A DNA stretch of 64,000 nucleotides from Apodemus sylvaticus (Eukaryota; Chordata; Mammalia; Rodentia; Muridae): the NCBI RefSeq assembly GCF_947179515.1, contig NC_067473.1:125533259-125597258 (forward strand), given 5' to 3'. The translations under genes and the position numbers were made by a program. Below the pieces are notes generated by a model, which saw nothing but the letters and a program-made list of their open reading frames with translations, was not told the DNA's origin and searched no databases. How positions within the stretch are numbered: position 1 is the first letter of the stretch; each line of letters opens with the position of its first letter. Below, in pieces: positions 61,101-63,744 of the stretch.

Positions 61101-62836
61101 CCTGCAAGCATAGGTTGAACCCCTGCCCCCTACAGAAACTCCACTTTAAGGAGGCTGTGGTCCACCGGTCACCGAGTGACACTGTAACTGCTCCCCTCTG
61201 GGTAAAGCCGGGGGAGACTGACCTAGAAGCCAGTGGACACTCATGGCCAGTGGTCTGCTGAGTGCAGTCCCCAGGCCTCCCTTGTAGCACCTTTTGTATG
61301 GTAGGTATCTTGTTTGCCACTTCCTGTGCCAGGCTAGCTGACCCGAGAGCTTCTGAGACTCGGCGTCACTGTGGGAGCCCTGGGGTCACCGCACAGTGCG
61401 GCCATGCACAGCTTCACGCGGTTTCCAGACATCTGAACTCAGGTCCTCATGCCTGCACGTCACCCACTACTCCCCTCTCTCCTGCTCCCTACATCACTTA
61501 GGAGAAGGGCTCCCATGATGTTAAGTCCTTGTTTTTTTCCCCTCTGTGCTGCCAGAAGTGGGAGGGGCAGCCGATCACCTCCACTGGTTATGTAGGGTGT
61601 AGAGGCTGTGTACCCAGTAGGCACTTCCTGCCAGTTTTCTTAATTAGCATCCATTCAGCTTAGCACAAAGGCTTTCCCACATCTTTAAAAGGCTTGAGGG
61701 TTGTCATAATAAAACACTATGCCCAAAGTCTCTACACTAGAGCACACACATGGTCATCAACCTACCTGTGATAACTGGTTCTTTTTTTCTCTAGGGATAA
61801 ACTTGGGTCATCAGTCTTGGTGGCAAGTGCCTCTTCCCACCGAGGCAGCTCAAGTTCTGGCTAAGTTTGTCTTTCTTCATACAGAAGCACTTTTCTGGGT
61901 AACAGGGTTTCAGTAGAAATAAGATGAGGCCTTCTGTCTGTCGCTCTCTTGCCCCCACTGCCTCTGTAGAAAGCAGTAGAGCCTAGGATGCGCCCTGCGC
62001 TCATCAGCCCAGAGATCACGTGGATGGGAGCCTTTTATGGTTGGTGCTGCTTCTGTCTCGTTCTCTCCAGCTGTGGCTACTGTTTTCACAGTGCTGTCTT
62101 ATCTAGCCAGGGGAGGTCATTAGAGTACTTCAGTAATGTCACAATGGATATCTGAAAAATTCCAGGGCATCTAGAGAATGGCTTCCTGACACCACTATGG
62201 TTCTGACTGGGTTAGGGTTGGGACACCTGAGAGTCTTGAACTGACACTGGGAGGTGCTCCACCTTTACCGAAGGCATGTGACTCTGGTGTCCTTATTTAG
62301 ATTGAACAAGAAAAAAGGAATCCACAGAGATTCATTTCCTTCTTGTAGAATCACATTTGTGGAACTCCAACAACAAAAAACAACTGAGTCCCAGGACAAG
62401 CAAGCAGAACTGTTTAAGAATTTGCTTGGCCCGTCAGGTGTCCCAGTGCCACACACCCTTACCAGCCTCACCTCAGATGCATCCCTGCCTCCTTTATTAG
62501 AGCACACTGTTGGCACAGTGGTTACTGTGGTAACTTGAGATCCCAGACAGTGCAGCCATGCTGGGCTGAGCTTGTGTCTCATGCATCTTTGGGAATGTTA
62601 CTTAGGGGCCTTCTAAAAGGAAGGACAGACATTGTAAGTTTCTGTGGGGTTTCACAAGTGGATGCATTGAAATGAGCAGACTCTGGGCAGTCCGGAACAT
62701 GACCATTTCCTGTCCTAGGTTATTTGCAGGTGTCTTCCCAAGAATGGCAGCCATCAGCATGGGGGGCTTCATCTTTCTGGGTGCCTATGACCAGACTCGA
62801 AGCTTGCTGTTAGAGGTGGGCAGGAAGAGCCCATGA
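1913..62836 (+). CDS. Slc25a26: Slc25a26, mitochondrial S-adenosylmethionine carrier, C-terminal half (six spliced exons)
   Basis: SLC25A26 (SAMC) sits in the mitochondrial inner membrane and exchanges cytosolic S-adenosylmethionine for matrix S-adenosylhomocysteine, supplying mitochondrial methylation. Six exons join without frame error: 48, 45, 70, 65, 74 and 118 nt, with phases 0-0, 0-0, 0-1, 1-0, 0-2 and 2-stop. All five introns begin GT and end AG. The 139 residues correspond to about 136-274 if the full protein is 274 residues, the length I recall for the human protein. Carrier-family marks are clear: GLYRG after repeat 2, the even-helix motif WESLK, the third-repeat signature PLDVAKTR, the QGLAGLFAG matrix motif and the last-helix motif YDQTR. 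The protein ends GRKSP before TGA. With this numbering the Val148 and Pro199 positions, which I recall as altered in human SLC25A26 disease, are Val and Pro here. The first half of the gene is outside the window. Confidence 0.97.
2074..2256 (+). repeat. B2 SINE
   Basis: The tRNA-derived head GGGGCTGGAGAGATAACTCA, then GGTTAAGAGCACTGG and GAGTTCAATTCCCAGCA (B box), is followed by the B2-specific body and an AATAAG-type tail. Nearly full length, 113 bp after exon 1913-1960. Confidence 0.93.
2814..2933. repeat. Minisatellite, three 40-bp units
   Basis: The unit begins GGCTCCCAGGCCTCTGGGAC and ends GGGCAGTGTGTGGTGT. Copies start at 2814, 2854 and 2894 and are about 95% alike. Because 40 is not a multiple of three, open frames across it shift phase and are not evidence of coding. 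Confidence 0.95.
4276..4615 (+). repeat. B4 SINE
   Basis: AGAGAGGTGGCTCAAG head, GTGAGGACCTGAGTTTCAAT, TCCCTGGAGCTCACTG, GTTCCAGGTTTGGTGAGAGA and GTGATTGAGGAAGACATCTG follow B4 order, ending in a CA-rich tail. Confidence 0.85.
4692..4834. repeat. 143-bp alternating purine-pyrimidine tract (TG/CG/CA)n
   Basis: Every step alternates pyrimidine and purine from 4692 to 4834, mixing TG, GC and CA steps (GTGCATGCGTGTGCGTGTGT type). This composition favours Z-DNA and length instability. Histidine-threonine-arginine-rich translations across it are artefacts. Confidence 0.97.
5101..5243 (+). repeat. B1 SINE, old copy
   Basis: GGGCACACCTTCAATCCCAG, GGCGGATCTCTGAATTC and CTCTGTCTTGAAAAACA match B1 in order, with an A-rich tail. 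Confidence 0.82.
6180..6275 (+). repeat. Possible old B1/7SL-like remnant
   Basis: GCAGGCAGAGGAATGACTAG, AGCCTGTATGAGGGATGTAG and AAGATCCTGTCTTCAAAG resemble the right half of a 7SL-derived SINE. Weak match. Confidence 0.4.
6781..7080 (+). repeat. Rodent interspersed repeat (CTTAGTTTGCTTTCTATTGC family)
   Basis: The head ATCTTAGTTTGCTTTCTATT, followed by GGGCCCTCCCACATCAA and ATTTTCCTAGTTGAGG, is a layout seen again at 55783-56131 and partly at 22060, 35590 and 45566. I recognise it as a common rodent repeat but cannot name the family with certainty. Confidence 0.65.
7242..7339. repeat. Perfect 49-bp tandem duplication
   Basis: The unit AAGTGTCTTCAGTGTCCAGT...GGAACTTTACC occurs at 7242-7290 and 7291-7339 without a mismatch. 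A shorter partial echo (TCAGTGTCC) precedes it. Confidence 0.97.
8517..8670 (+). repeat. tRNA-derived SINE, B4/ID-like
   Basis: GAGTTCGATCCCTAGGACC (B-box region), CCATGGTGGAAGGAGAGAGC and GTCCTCTGACCTCCATACAT, with an A-rich ATAAATAAAG tail, are characteristic of the ID/B4 group. Confidence 0.75.
8842..8870. repeat. (CA)n microsatellite
   Basis: About 14 CA units after GGAAGGGA. Confidence 0.95.
8881..9217. repeat. AT-rich microsatellite block flanked by a direct repeat of about 34 bp
   Basis: (TATG)n and (TA)n runs at 8921-8959 and TA-rich text to about 9070 lie between two copies of a sequence starting AAGTCCTATTACTGT, at 8881 and 9184. The copies differ by a GT dinucleotide and one base. 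Confidence 0.8.
9950..9974. repeat. T-run followed by (ATT)n
   Basis: TTTTTTTTTATTATTATTAT pattern. Confidence 0.9.
10495..10690 (+). repeat. ID/B1-type composite SINE
   Basis: GGTTGGTAGAGTGCTTGCCT is the ID (tRNA-Ala-derived) head. It is followed by TGATTCCTAGCACTGC, a B1-like middle and GAGGCCAGCCTTGGATACTC, with an A-rich tail. Confidence 0.75.
10755..10818 (-). repeat. Antisense B1 fragment
   Basis: GTAGGCTGTTCTCAAACTCA and CCCTGCCTCAGCCTTCCAA match the antisense middle of B1; short and diverged. Confidence 0.5.
11297..11506 (+). repeat. B2/B3 SINE
   Basis: GGGGCTGGAGAGAGTACTCA head, GGAGCACTGGCTGCTCTTCC and GGTTCAGTCCTAGGACCTGC, then the longer B3-type body and A-rich tail. Confidence 0.88.
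11589..12590 (-). mobile_element. 5'-truncated L1, ORF2 C-terminus plus 3' UTR, antisense
   Basis: Poly(T) and the rodent L1 3' UTR (11.6-12.0 kb) are followed on the minus strand by the end of ORF2. A minus frame at 12030-12374 reads [20 protein letters not shown] and later IPLLGIYP, the Cys-rich end of L1 ORF2. The reverse-transcriptase core is absent because of truncation. It is less diverged than the L1 at 22.4-26.5 kb. Confidence 0.93.
13563..13690. mobile_element. Ancient mammalian L1 3'-end fragment
   Basis: TTTTTTGAGATATAATTCAC, ATACCATCAAATTCACTC and ATTTAAAGTGACAATTTAGT match the widespread mammalian L1M-type sequence; diverged. I cannot fix the orientation. Confidence 0.7.
14437..14488. 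repeat. (CA)n microsatellite
   Basis: ACACATGTACACACACACAC with one interruption (CATACA). Confidence 0.95.
14599..15033 (-). other. Unrecognised 144-codon minus-strand open frame
   Basis: An uninterrupted frame reads from ATG at 15033 to a stop near 14599, with no domain that I recognise. It overlaps no obvious SINE or L1. The C-terminal part ends at a flank of GGAAGG-rich DNA. It may be part of an LTR-like repeat or chance. I do not call it a gene. Confidence 0.2.
15669..15700. repeat. AT-rich simple sequence
   Basis: CACACATATATATATACATA pattern. Confidence 0.85.
16078..16227 (+). repeat. Degenerate B2/B3-type SINE
   Basis: GGCTGTGTGGCTGAGAGCAG, GAGCGCACTGCTCTTGCTGA and an A-rich tail after ACGTCTACGCACACATAATT resemble a diverged B2/B3. 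Confidence 0.5.
17616..17669. repeat. (GA)n microsatellite, about 27 units
   Basis: A pure AG run with all purines on the + strand, so triplex formation is possible. Confidence 0.97.
19201..19261 (+). repeat. Fragment of the GTGGTGGTTTGAAT rodent repeat
   Basis: GTGGTGGTTTGAATGAGTCC and GGGGTGTGGCCTCCTGGAGG match the head of the longer copy at 50270-50620. Confidence 0.65.
20354..20509 (+). repeat. B1 SINE with 14-bp target-site duplication
   Basis: A nearly complete B1: GCCAGGCAGTGGTGGTGCAC, GGCGGATTTCTGAGTTCGAG and CAGCCAGGGCTACACAGAGA, with an A-rich tail. AAAACTTGAGTTGA occurs at 20340-20353 and again at 20510-20523. Confidence 0.96.
20524..20717 (+). repeat. B2/B3-type SINE
   Basis: GGGGTTGGAGATTTGGCTCA head, GGGTTCGATTCCTAGCACCC (B box) and an A-rich tail. 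The B1 at 20354 was inserted directly upstream of it. Confidence 0.85.
20795..20895 (+). repeat. MIR fragment
   Basis: GGCTCTGAGGTCACCTGG, CACCTGTGTGGCCTTAGGCA and AGTTATGTCAACTGTCTTC follow the core order of mammalian-wide MIR. A T-run follows. Confidence 0.7.
22060..22215 (+). repeat. Partial rodent interspersed repeat (same family as 6781)
   Basis: ATCAGTTAGGTTTGGGTTAC is followed by a short body ending in GGCAGCCACAGAGAGC; diverged. Confidence 0.45.
22617..22772 (-). repeat. Antisense B1 inserted in the old L1
   Basis: T-run, CTGAGATAGGTTCTCTCATA, CTGCCTCCTCCTCCTGAGTG and CTGGGATCATGAGTGTGGGC match antisense B1. L1 text continues on both sides. Confidence 0.82.
23371..23466. repeat. (TC)n(TG)n compound microsatellite
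   Basis: CT repeats with short interruptions, then about 14 TG units. Confidence 0.96.
24195..24470 (-). repeat. Antisense B4 SINE inserted in the old L1
   Basis: CAGACAGGGTCTCTTTTGAA, CCTGGAAAAAAGATGA, GAGTGCTGGGGTTTGAACTC and GCCCACTGAGTC follow antisense B4. Confidence 0.7.
24668..24874 (+). repeat. B2/B3 SINE with target-site duplication
   Basis: GGCTGGCAAGATGGCTGAAG head, GGTTAAGAGCACTGGCTGTT and TTTCAATTCCCAGCATCCAC. Flanks AAACATGGATGAAG (24654-24667) and AAACATGGATGGAAG (24875-24889) are a near-perfect duplication. Confidence 0.9.
24890..25415. repeat. Unidentified insert inside the old L1, possibly an LTR
   Basis: L1 text stops near 24190 and resumes near 25416, so everything between is inserted. 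This part has no SINE features. AAATTAAAATGGGCC and the T-rich end could belong to an LTR, but I see neither primer-binding site nor coding sequence. Confidence 0.4.
25416..26530 (-). mobile_element. Old L1 ORF2 N-terminal part, antisense (piece 2)
   Basis: Continues piece 1 in the same orientation, moving toward the L1 5' end. CTTTGAAATGAAGCCATGCC is L1 reverse-transcriptase-region text, and the minus frame at 25727-25909 starts [14 protein letters not shown], typical of the end of the endonuclease domain. It is heavily broken. Confidence 0.85.
26700..27470. repeat. Unclassified repeat-like block with three imperfect internal repeats
   Basis: The left part (26700-26816) has three degenerate repeats of 35-50 bp built on CTGAAGTGGACACAGGTGAA, CTGAAGCAGACACAGGAGAG and CTAAAGCAAGCACATGAAAG. 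The rest is GC-richer than its surroundings and keeps a 156-codon + frame (26804-27274) with no recognisable domain. It lies beside the 5' side of the old minus-strand L1, so it could be an L1 5' region or an LTR. Confidence 0.5.
27518..27660 (-). repeat. Antisense B1 remnant
   Basis: GAAGACAGGATCTTCTGTAG, CCCAGGCTGGTCTCAAACCT and CAGGTATGCACCACACAACC match antisense B1; diverged. Confidence 0.8.
30750..30943 (-). mobile_element. Non-autonomous hAT-type DNA transposon relic (URR1-like)
   Basis: The left part GTGATGACCCCAACCATAAA, AATTTTGCTACTATTTGG and the right end GTGACCCACAGGTTGAGAAC match the short rodent hAT-Charlie element whose terminal inverted repeat reads CAGTGGTTCTCAACC. Both ends are diverged; orientation is tentative. 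Confidence 0.8.
31203..31320 (+). repeat. B1/PB1-like SINE, old
   Basis: CCCTTGAGAGGCTGAGTCAG, AGTTCAAGGCCAGACTGGGC and an A-rich (CAAAA)n tail. Confidence 0.72.
31685..31945 (-). repeat. Antisense B4/ID-type SINE with (TG)n
   Basis: A (TG)n run at 31727-31752 (the SINE's CA tail in antisense) is followed by GGTCAGAGGACAGCGTATGT, GTCAGTTCTCATTTTCCTCC and GGATCAGGCCCAGGTTGCTG. Confidence 0.75.
32082..32157. repeat. Imperfect 38-bp tandem duplication
   Basis: GCTGTCAGAATGACAGGCAG (32082) and GCTGTCAGAATAGCAGGTCA (32120) begin two copies, each followed by CTTCCCATTYCT. Confidence 0.85.
32206..32307 (-). repeat. 5'-truncated antisense B1 with long T tail and target-site duplication
   Basis: (GTTTT)n and T-run, then GAGACACGGTTTCTCTGTGA and AGCCCTGTCTGTCCTGA, about 45 bp of the B1 3' end. 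TTGGATTCACTTT occurs at 32193-32205 and 32308-32320. Confidence 0.92.
34076..35018 (-). mobile_element. L1 ORF2 fragment, antisense
   Basis: Antisense L1 ORF2 text, e.g. GATATTCTGTCTGCTGGTGA, GGTTTAAAGTCTGTTTTATC and GGTGTGTTTCTTGAGTGCAG, with frame breaks and a (GTTT)n expansion near 34208-34235. Confidence 0.88.
35019..35210 (+). mobile_element. L1 ORF1 fragment, sense orientation
   Basis: CATAGAAGAAAATTTTCCTA, CACATAATAATCAGACAA, AGAACAAAGAAAGACTATTA and ACCATAAAGGCAGACC correspond to the conserved C-terminal part of L1 ORF1. Orientation is opposite to the ORF2 fragment directly on its left. Confidence 0.78.
35590..35690 (+). repeat. Fragment of the rodent interspersed repeat seen at 6781
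   Basis: GTGACTGCAATGAAATACTG and GTAGGGAAGGTTTGTTTCTC resemble the head of that family. Confidence 0.4.
35993..36120 (-). repeat. Antisense B1 remnant followed by a 24-bp tandem duplication
   Basis: TTTTTGAGATAGGGTCCTCT and GGGTGCTGGGATTAAGGAGG match antisense B1. TCATCACTGAGTTCTATTTC then occurs at 36077 and 36101. Confidence 0.75.
36286..36458 (-). repeat. B2 SINE, antisense, with 15-bp target-site duplication
   Basis: GATTTATTTATTTTTATTTA tail, GCAGAAGAGGGCATCAGATT, GGTTGTGAGCCACCATGTGG and CTTAACCACTGAGTCATCTC. ACAGTATATATTTTT flanks it at 36271-36285 and 36459-36473. Confidence 0.96.
36710..37169. other. Region open on both strands (133 and 140 codons), not recognised
   Basis: A plus frame (36747-37169) and a minus frame (36710-37111) overlap almost completely. 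Neither shows a domain, signal peptide or splice-supported context that I recognise. It could be a decayed retrocopy or chance. Confidence 0.2.
38203..38345 (+). repeat. Possible MIR
   Basis: GTTAGGGCTCTGAAGTCAGA, TGGTCTGGCTCACGAGTC and CTCATCTGTGAGCAGAGTGA are in MIR order; diverged. Confidence 0.5.
38859..39028. repeat. Minisatellite, ten 17-bp units
   Basis: The unit CGCTTGCTGGGGTGCAC is repeated ten times, starting at 38859 + 17n. Variation is confined to the edges of the conserved CTTGCTGGGG core (CG/TA/CA before, TGCAC/TGCCC/TGTAC/TACAC after). Three units equal 17 codons, so every forward frame stays open across it; the leucine-glycine-cysteine translations are artefacts. Confidence 0.97.
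39354..39398 (+). CDS. Slc25a26: Slc25a26 exon: transmembrane helix 4
   Basis: This 45-nt exon encodes [15 protein letters not shown], 15 residues of helix 4. WESLK fits the aromatic-acid-x-x-basic motif of even-numbered carrier helices, which forms the cytoplasmic salt-bridge network. The acceptor is a TCTCTCTC-rich tract ending CAG at 39351-39353; the donor is GTAAGT from 39399, a strong match to the consensus. The exon is symmetric in phase 0. It lies 37.4 kb from the preceding exon, the largest intron seen here, with a 17-bp minisatellite ending about 325 bp upstream. Confidence 0.97.
39866..40141 (+). repeat. B4 SINE
   Basis: GTTGGGAAGGTGGCTCAGCA head, a body with GCCAGTATGGTAGTGTGTCC, and a tail with CATGCACACATGCACAGAAA; diverged. 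Confidence 0.7.
40446..40535 (+). repeat. ID-like SINE
   Basis: TGGGCTGGGGACAGCTCGGC, GTGCAGTGCTTGACAGGCAT and an A-rich tail resemble an ID-type tRNA-Ala-derived element. Confidence 0.65.
40707..40935 (+). repeat. B4/ID-type SINE with (CA)n
   Basis: GGCCAGGTGGCATTTGCCTT, CCATGTGGTGGAAGGACAGA and a (CA)n run near 40853-40880, followed by AATAAATG. Confidence 0.7.
41458..41657 (-). repeat. B2/B3 SINE, antisense
   Basis: CCAGAAGAGGGCATTGGCTC, GAGTGCTGGGAACTGAACTC and GCTGAGTCATCTCCCAGTCC. Confidence 0.9.
42036..42185. repeat. (CT)n(CA)n(GA)n compound microsatellite, 150 bp
   Basis: CT units 42036-42084, CA units 42085-42108, then GA units with a few GGGA/GACA interruptions to 42185. The CT and GA arms are complementary, so one strand can fold into a long hairpin with a CA loop. 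Confidence 0.97.
43168..43267 (-). repeat. Antisense B1 remnant
   Basis: TTTTTTTCTTGCCAAGTTGG, TGAACTTGGAATTCTGCCTC and CAGATGTGTGCTGCTGTGTC. Confidence 0.72.
43688..43850 (+). repeat. B2/B3 SINE
   Basis: GGGCTGGAGAGACGGTTCAG head, AGTTCAATTCCCAGGAACTG and CTCCAGCTCCAGGGAGTC. Contains a small duplication of TTCCTTCTGGC. Confidence 0.87.
45566..45741 (+). repeat. Partial rodent interspersed repeat (family of 6781)
   Basis: GCTTCTCTGTTGCTGTGATG, GAAGAAAAGGTTTATTTCAG and AGGCAGGGACTGAAGCAGAG. Confidence 0.6.
47922..48095 (-). repeat. (TTCC)n plus antisense B1
   Basis: A (CCTT)n array at 47926-47984, then a T-run and GTAGCCCAGGCTGGCCTCAA, GTTGGGATTACAGGCATAAG. The microsatellite probably grew from the B1 poly(A) tail. 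Confidence 0.9.
48677..48752. repeat. AT-rich simple sequence and short (CA)n
   Basis: CATATATATATGGAATATGT through TATAATATATAGTATATCAC, ending CACACACACACAC. Confidence 0.9.
49055..49171 (+). repeat. Truncated ID element and (CA)n
   Basis: GGCTGGAGGTATAGCTCAGT and AGAACATGTACCTAGCATGA are the tRNA-Ala-like ID head; CA units follow at 49120-49171. Confidence 0.78.
50270..50614 (+). repeat. Rodent interspersed repeat (GTGGTGGTTTGAAT family) with internal 30-bp duplication
   Basis: GTGGTGGTTTGAATGAGAAT head, TTAGGAGGTGTGGCCTTGCT, GGTCACAGTGTCTCTTCAAA and a poly-A-side end. GCCTACTGTGCTCCCCACTG is repeated at 50461 and 50491. The 166-codon open frame over part of it is repeat-derived. Confidence 0.75.
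50615..51168 (+). mobile_element. Ancient L1 ORF2 fragment, sense
   Basis: AAAATTCATGTGGAAATGTA, AGTCAAAACAACTTTGACAA, TACTTGATTTCAAACTATAT and GATTAACTCAAAGGTAAAGA follow L1 ORF2 order after the reverse-transcriptase core. No open frame survives. Confidence 0.75.
51170..51312 (+). repeat. Old B1 inserted within the ancient L1
   Basis: GGCACCATGGTACACCCGGT, GGTTCAAGACCAACTTGATC and AGTGAGATCCTGCCTCAAGC. Confidence 0.75.
51400..51550 (+). mobile_element. Ancient L1 continuation, sense
   Basis: CAGAGAATGAAAAGGTAAGT, CAGAATATATTAAGAATTTT and CATTCATAGATGGGAGATAA resemble the downstream part of the same L1 ORF2. Confidence 0.5.
51860..51967 (+). repeat. B1/PB1-like SINE
   Basis: TGCTGGGCATGGTGGCACAC, ACCTGTAATCCTGGCATG and GACCCTATCTTAAAACA. 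Confidence 0.82.
52413..52482 (+). CDS. Slc25a26: Slc25a26 exon: loop and first part of helix 5
   Basis: This 70-nt exon reads [15 protein letters not shown], then SAVCGALA and the first base of a split Gly codon. It covers the cytosolic loop between helices 4 and 5 and the start of helix 5. The acceptor is CCACACAG ending at 52412 and the donor is GTGCAA at 52483, a weaker but valid site. The third residue of GALAGG is Leu; I recall Phe at this place in human SAMC, which would make it a lineage substitution, but I cannot check it. Confidence 0.96.
53063..53230 (+). repeat. B1 SINE with 16-bp target-site duplication and internal deletion
   Basis: GGCCGGGAGGTGGTGGCGCA, GCGGATTTCTGAGTTCTACA and GACTACACAGAGAAACCCTG, with a long A tail. 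AAGAATGTAGTGAGTG flanks it at 53047-53062 and 53231-53246. The usual GAGGCCAGCCTGGTC between GAGTTC and TACAGAG is missing. Confidence 0.95.
53691..53717. repeat. Poly(C) run and short (CA)n
   Basis: About 15 consecutive C, then CACACACACACC. Confidence 0.95.
55783..56131 (+). repeat. Rodent interspersed repeat (family of 6781), fuller copy
   Basis: TGTCTTAGCTTGCTTTCTGT, AGTCAGGACAGGGACTCAAA, GGGGTGGCACTGCCCACAGC and CTTGTGTCAAGTTAGCACAG. Confidence 0.7.
56890..57040 (+). repeat. B1 SINE, old
   Basis: AGTGTGGTGGGTGTCACATA, CTTTAATCCCAGGACAGG and GGTTCGAGACCAGCCTGTTC. Confidence 0.82.
57708..57772 (+). CDS. Slc25a26: Slc25a26 exon: helix 5 with third-repeat carrier signature
   Basis: This 65-nt exon completes the split Gly and encodes [20 protein letters not shown], then [10 protein letters not shown] is an exact match to the P-x-[DE]-x-x-[KR]-x-[KR] signature of the solute carrier 25 family: the Pro kinks helix 5, and Asp and Lys form the matrix salt-bridge network. 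This is the strongest single piece of family evidence in the window. Acceptor CACACAG ends at 57707; donor GTAAGT starts at 57773. Exons 52413-52482 and 57708-57772 together are 135 nt, so only joint skipping of the pair keeps frame. Confidence 0.98.
57773..58465 (+). other. Slc25a26: Slc25a26 intron, 693 bp
   Basis: Short intron with GTAAGT donor and CTTCCCCAG acceptor. I see no repeat or RNA gene in it. Confidence 0.92.
58466..58539 (+). CDS. Slc25a26: Slc25a26 exon: matrix helix of repeat 3
   Basis: This 74-nt exon encodes [20 protein letters not shown] followed by QGLA and two bases of a split Gly. It forms the matrix-side amphipathic helix between helices 5 and 6 and the start of the G-L-x-G-L-F-x-G motif. 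The acceptor tract is CTATCTTCCCCAG ending at 58465; the donor is GTAAGG at 58540. It is only 693 bp downstream of the previous exon, the shortest intron here. Confidence 0.97.
59441..59525 (-). repeat. Antisense tRNA-derived SINE head (B4/ID type)
   Basis: GTGCTGAGGAGCTGAGCTTG, GACAAGCACTTTAACAAACC and AGCTCTCCAGCCCC read as an antisense SINE head. Confidence 0.6.
61402..61490 (-). repeat. Antisense SINE remnant
   Basis: GGTTTCCAGACATCTGAACT and CAGGTCCTCATGCCTGCACG resemble an antisense B4/ID head; diverged. Confidence 0.45.
62719..62836 (+). CDS. Slc25a26: Slc25a26 terminal coding exon: helix 6 and C-terminus
   Basis: The acceptor is TGTCCTAG ending at 62718. The 118 coding bases finish the split Gly, read [16 protein letters not shown] through the helix-6 stretch [16 protein letters not shown], and end EVGRKSP with TGA at 62834-62836. 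Tyr-Asp-x-x-Arg is the cytoplasmic-network motif of the last even-numbered helix. The length and C-terminus agree with a normal SAMC end, with no truncation or frameshift. The exon continues into the 3' UTR. Confidence 0.97.
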
Positions 62837-63035
62837 AGCAGACACGACATGTCTTTGGAGGACTGCTGTGCAGTCCCTGCCTGCCTTCCCGTGACCGGTG
62901 CTCCCGTGTGGCTCCCTGAAGATGACTGCAGAGTGCAGCTTAACGAAGGCGAAGCCCAGGCTGCCCCCAGAAACTATCCTTGATGAAACTGACCCAGCTC
63001 AGTCCTCTCAATAAATACTCCTGTAAGGCTGAGGC
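62837..63035 (+). other. Slc25a26: Slc25a26 3' UTR (end approximate)
   Basis: This sequence follows the TGA directly. The first canonical poly(A) signal on this strand is AATAAA at 63010-63015, about 175 bases after the stop, so cleavage is expected 10-30 bases later. The end point is inferred from that signal, not seen. Longer 3' ends are possible, since about 700 bases of apparently unique sequence follow. Confidence 0.7.
63010..63015 (+). terminator. Slc25a26: Poly(A) signal AATAAA of Slc25a26
   Basis: This canonical hexamer lies in CTCAATAAATACTCC, at the expected distance downstream of the final stop codon. Confidence 0.75.
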
Positions 63036-63744
63036 CAGGCCCTTCAGAATTGTTTTGATTAGCATCGTGCGCTTTCTGCTGTCTGTTGGAGTCACCAGAA
63101 AAGCAGGCTGCCTACAATTGGAGGGACTAACGAGACTGGGCAAAGGACGGAGGCTTGGGGCAAGAACTATGCTGTGGGTGCTTCTCCCGGCCAAAGCCTA
63201 TTGTGTACGATTATAGCTTTGTTTAAAAAGCATGAACTGCAGGTGCATAGCATGCATTCTTTCTGGTAAGGAGGATGCTGTTTTTAATTACCCTTGTATT
63301 TCGCCTATAAAAACACATGATTATATTACTTTACAGCAAAGTGCCCCAAAGTCCCTGGAGTGTGTGACAGACACAGGCAGCTGCAGTGCCAGTGAGTGGG
63401 TGGGCCCAAGTGACTTCAGTTAGGAGCATGGCTGAGGGAAGCGAGGCCCATGGCCACCACTGTGCCTCCCTGGAGGCCAGCTGGAGCTGCCTTTGTCCTC
63501 CTGGCCTGTGCTGGCGGGAGGTGAGAGGCCCAGCATATTTGGGGAGCATAAGGCTTGACTAACCAACTCCATGTGGCACAAACAAAACAAAACAAAAACC
63601 ATGAGCTATCTGAGGAATGTAGTGCCACTGTCCTTCTGGGGCAGCAGTGTGTAGCTATGCTGCTTTGTCCAAGTATTCTCCTTTTGGAGAAACATTATTA
63701 TTAGAATAACTACGCTTATAAGAACAATAACTGCAGCACACACT
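63036..63744. other. Intergenic or extended 3' UTR sequence
   Basis: Apparently unique sequence of about 0.7 kb with no open frame, SINE or L1 that I can recognise, apart from a short A-rich (CAAAA)n stretch near 63580-63600. It separates the two inferred tail-to-tail poly(A) sites. Confidence 0.5.

Larger units (their letters stand above)
58540..62718 (+). other. Slc25a26: Slc25a26 intron, 4.2 kb
   Basis: GTAAGG donor and TCCTAG acceptor. Comparatively GC-rich and poor in repeats; only two short antisense SINE remnants are recognised, listed separately. Stretches 58540-59440, 59526-61401 and 61491-62718 show nothing recognisable. Open frames here, such as 60191-60688 on the minus strand, have no recognisable domain or initiation context. 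Confidence 0.9.
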
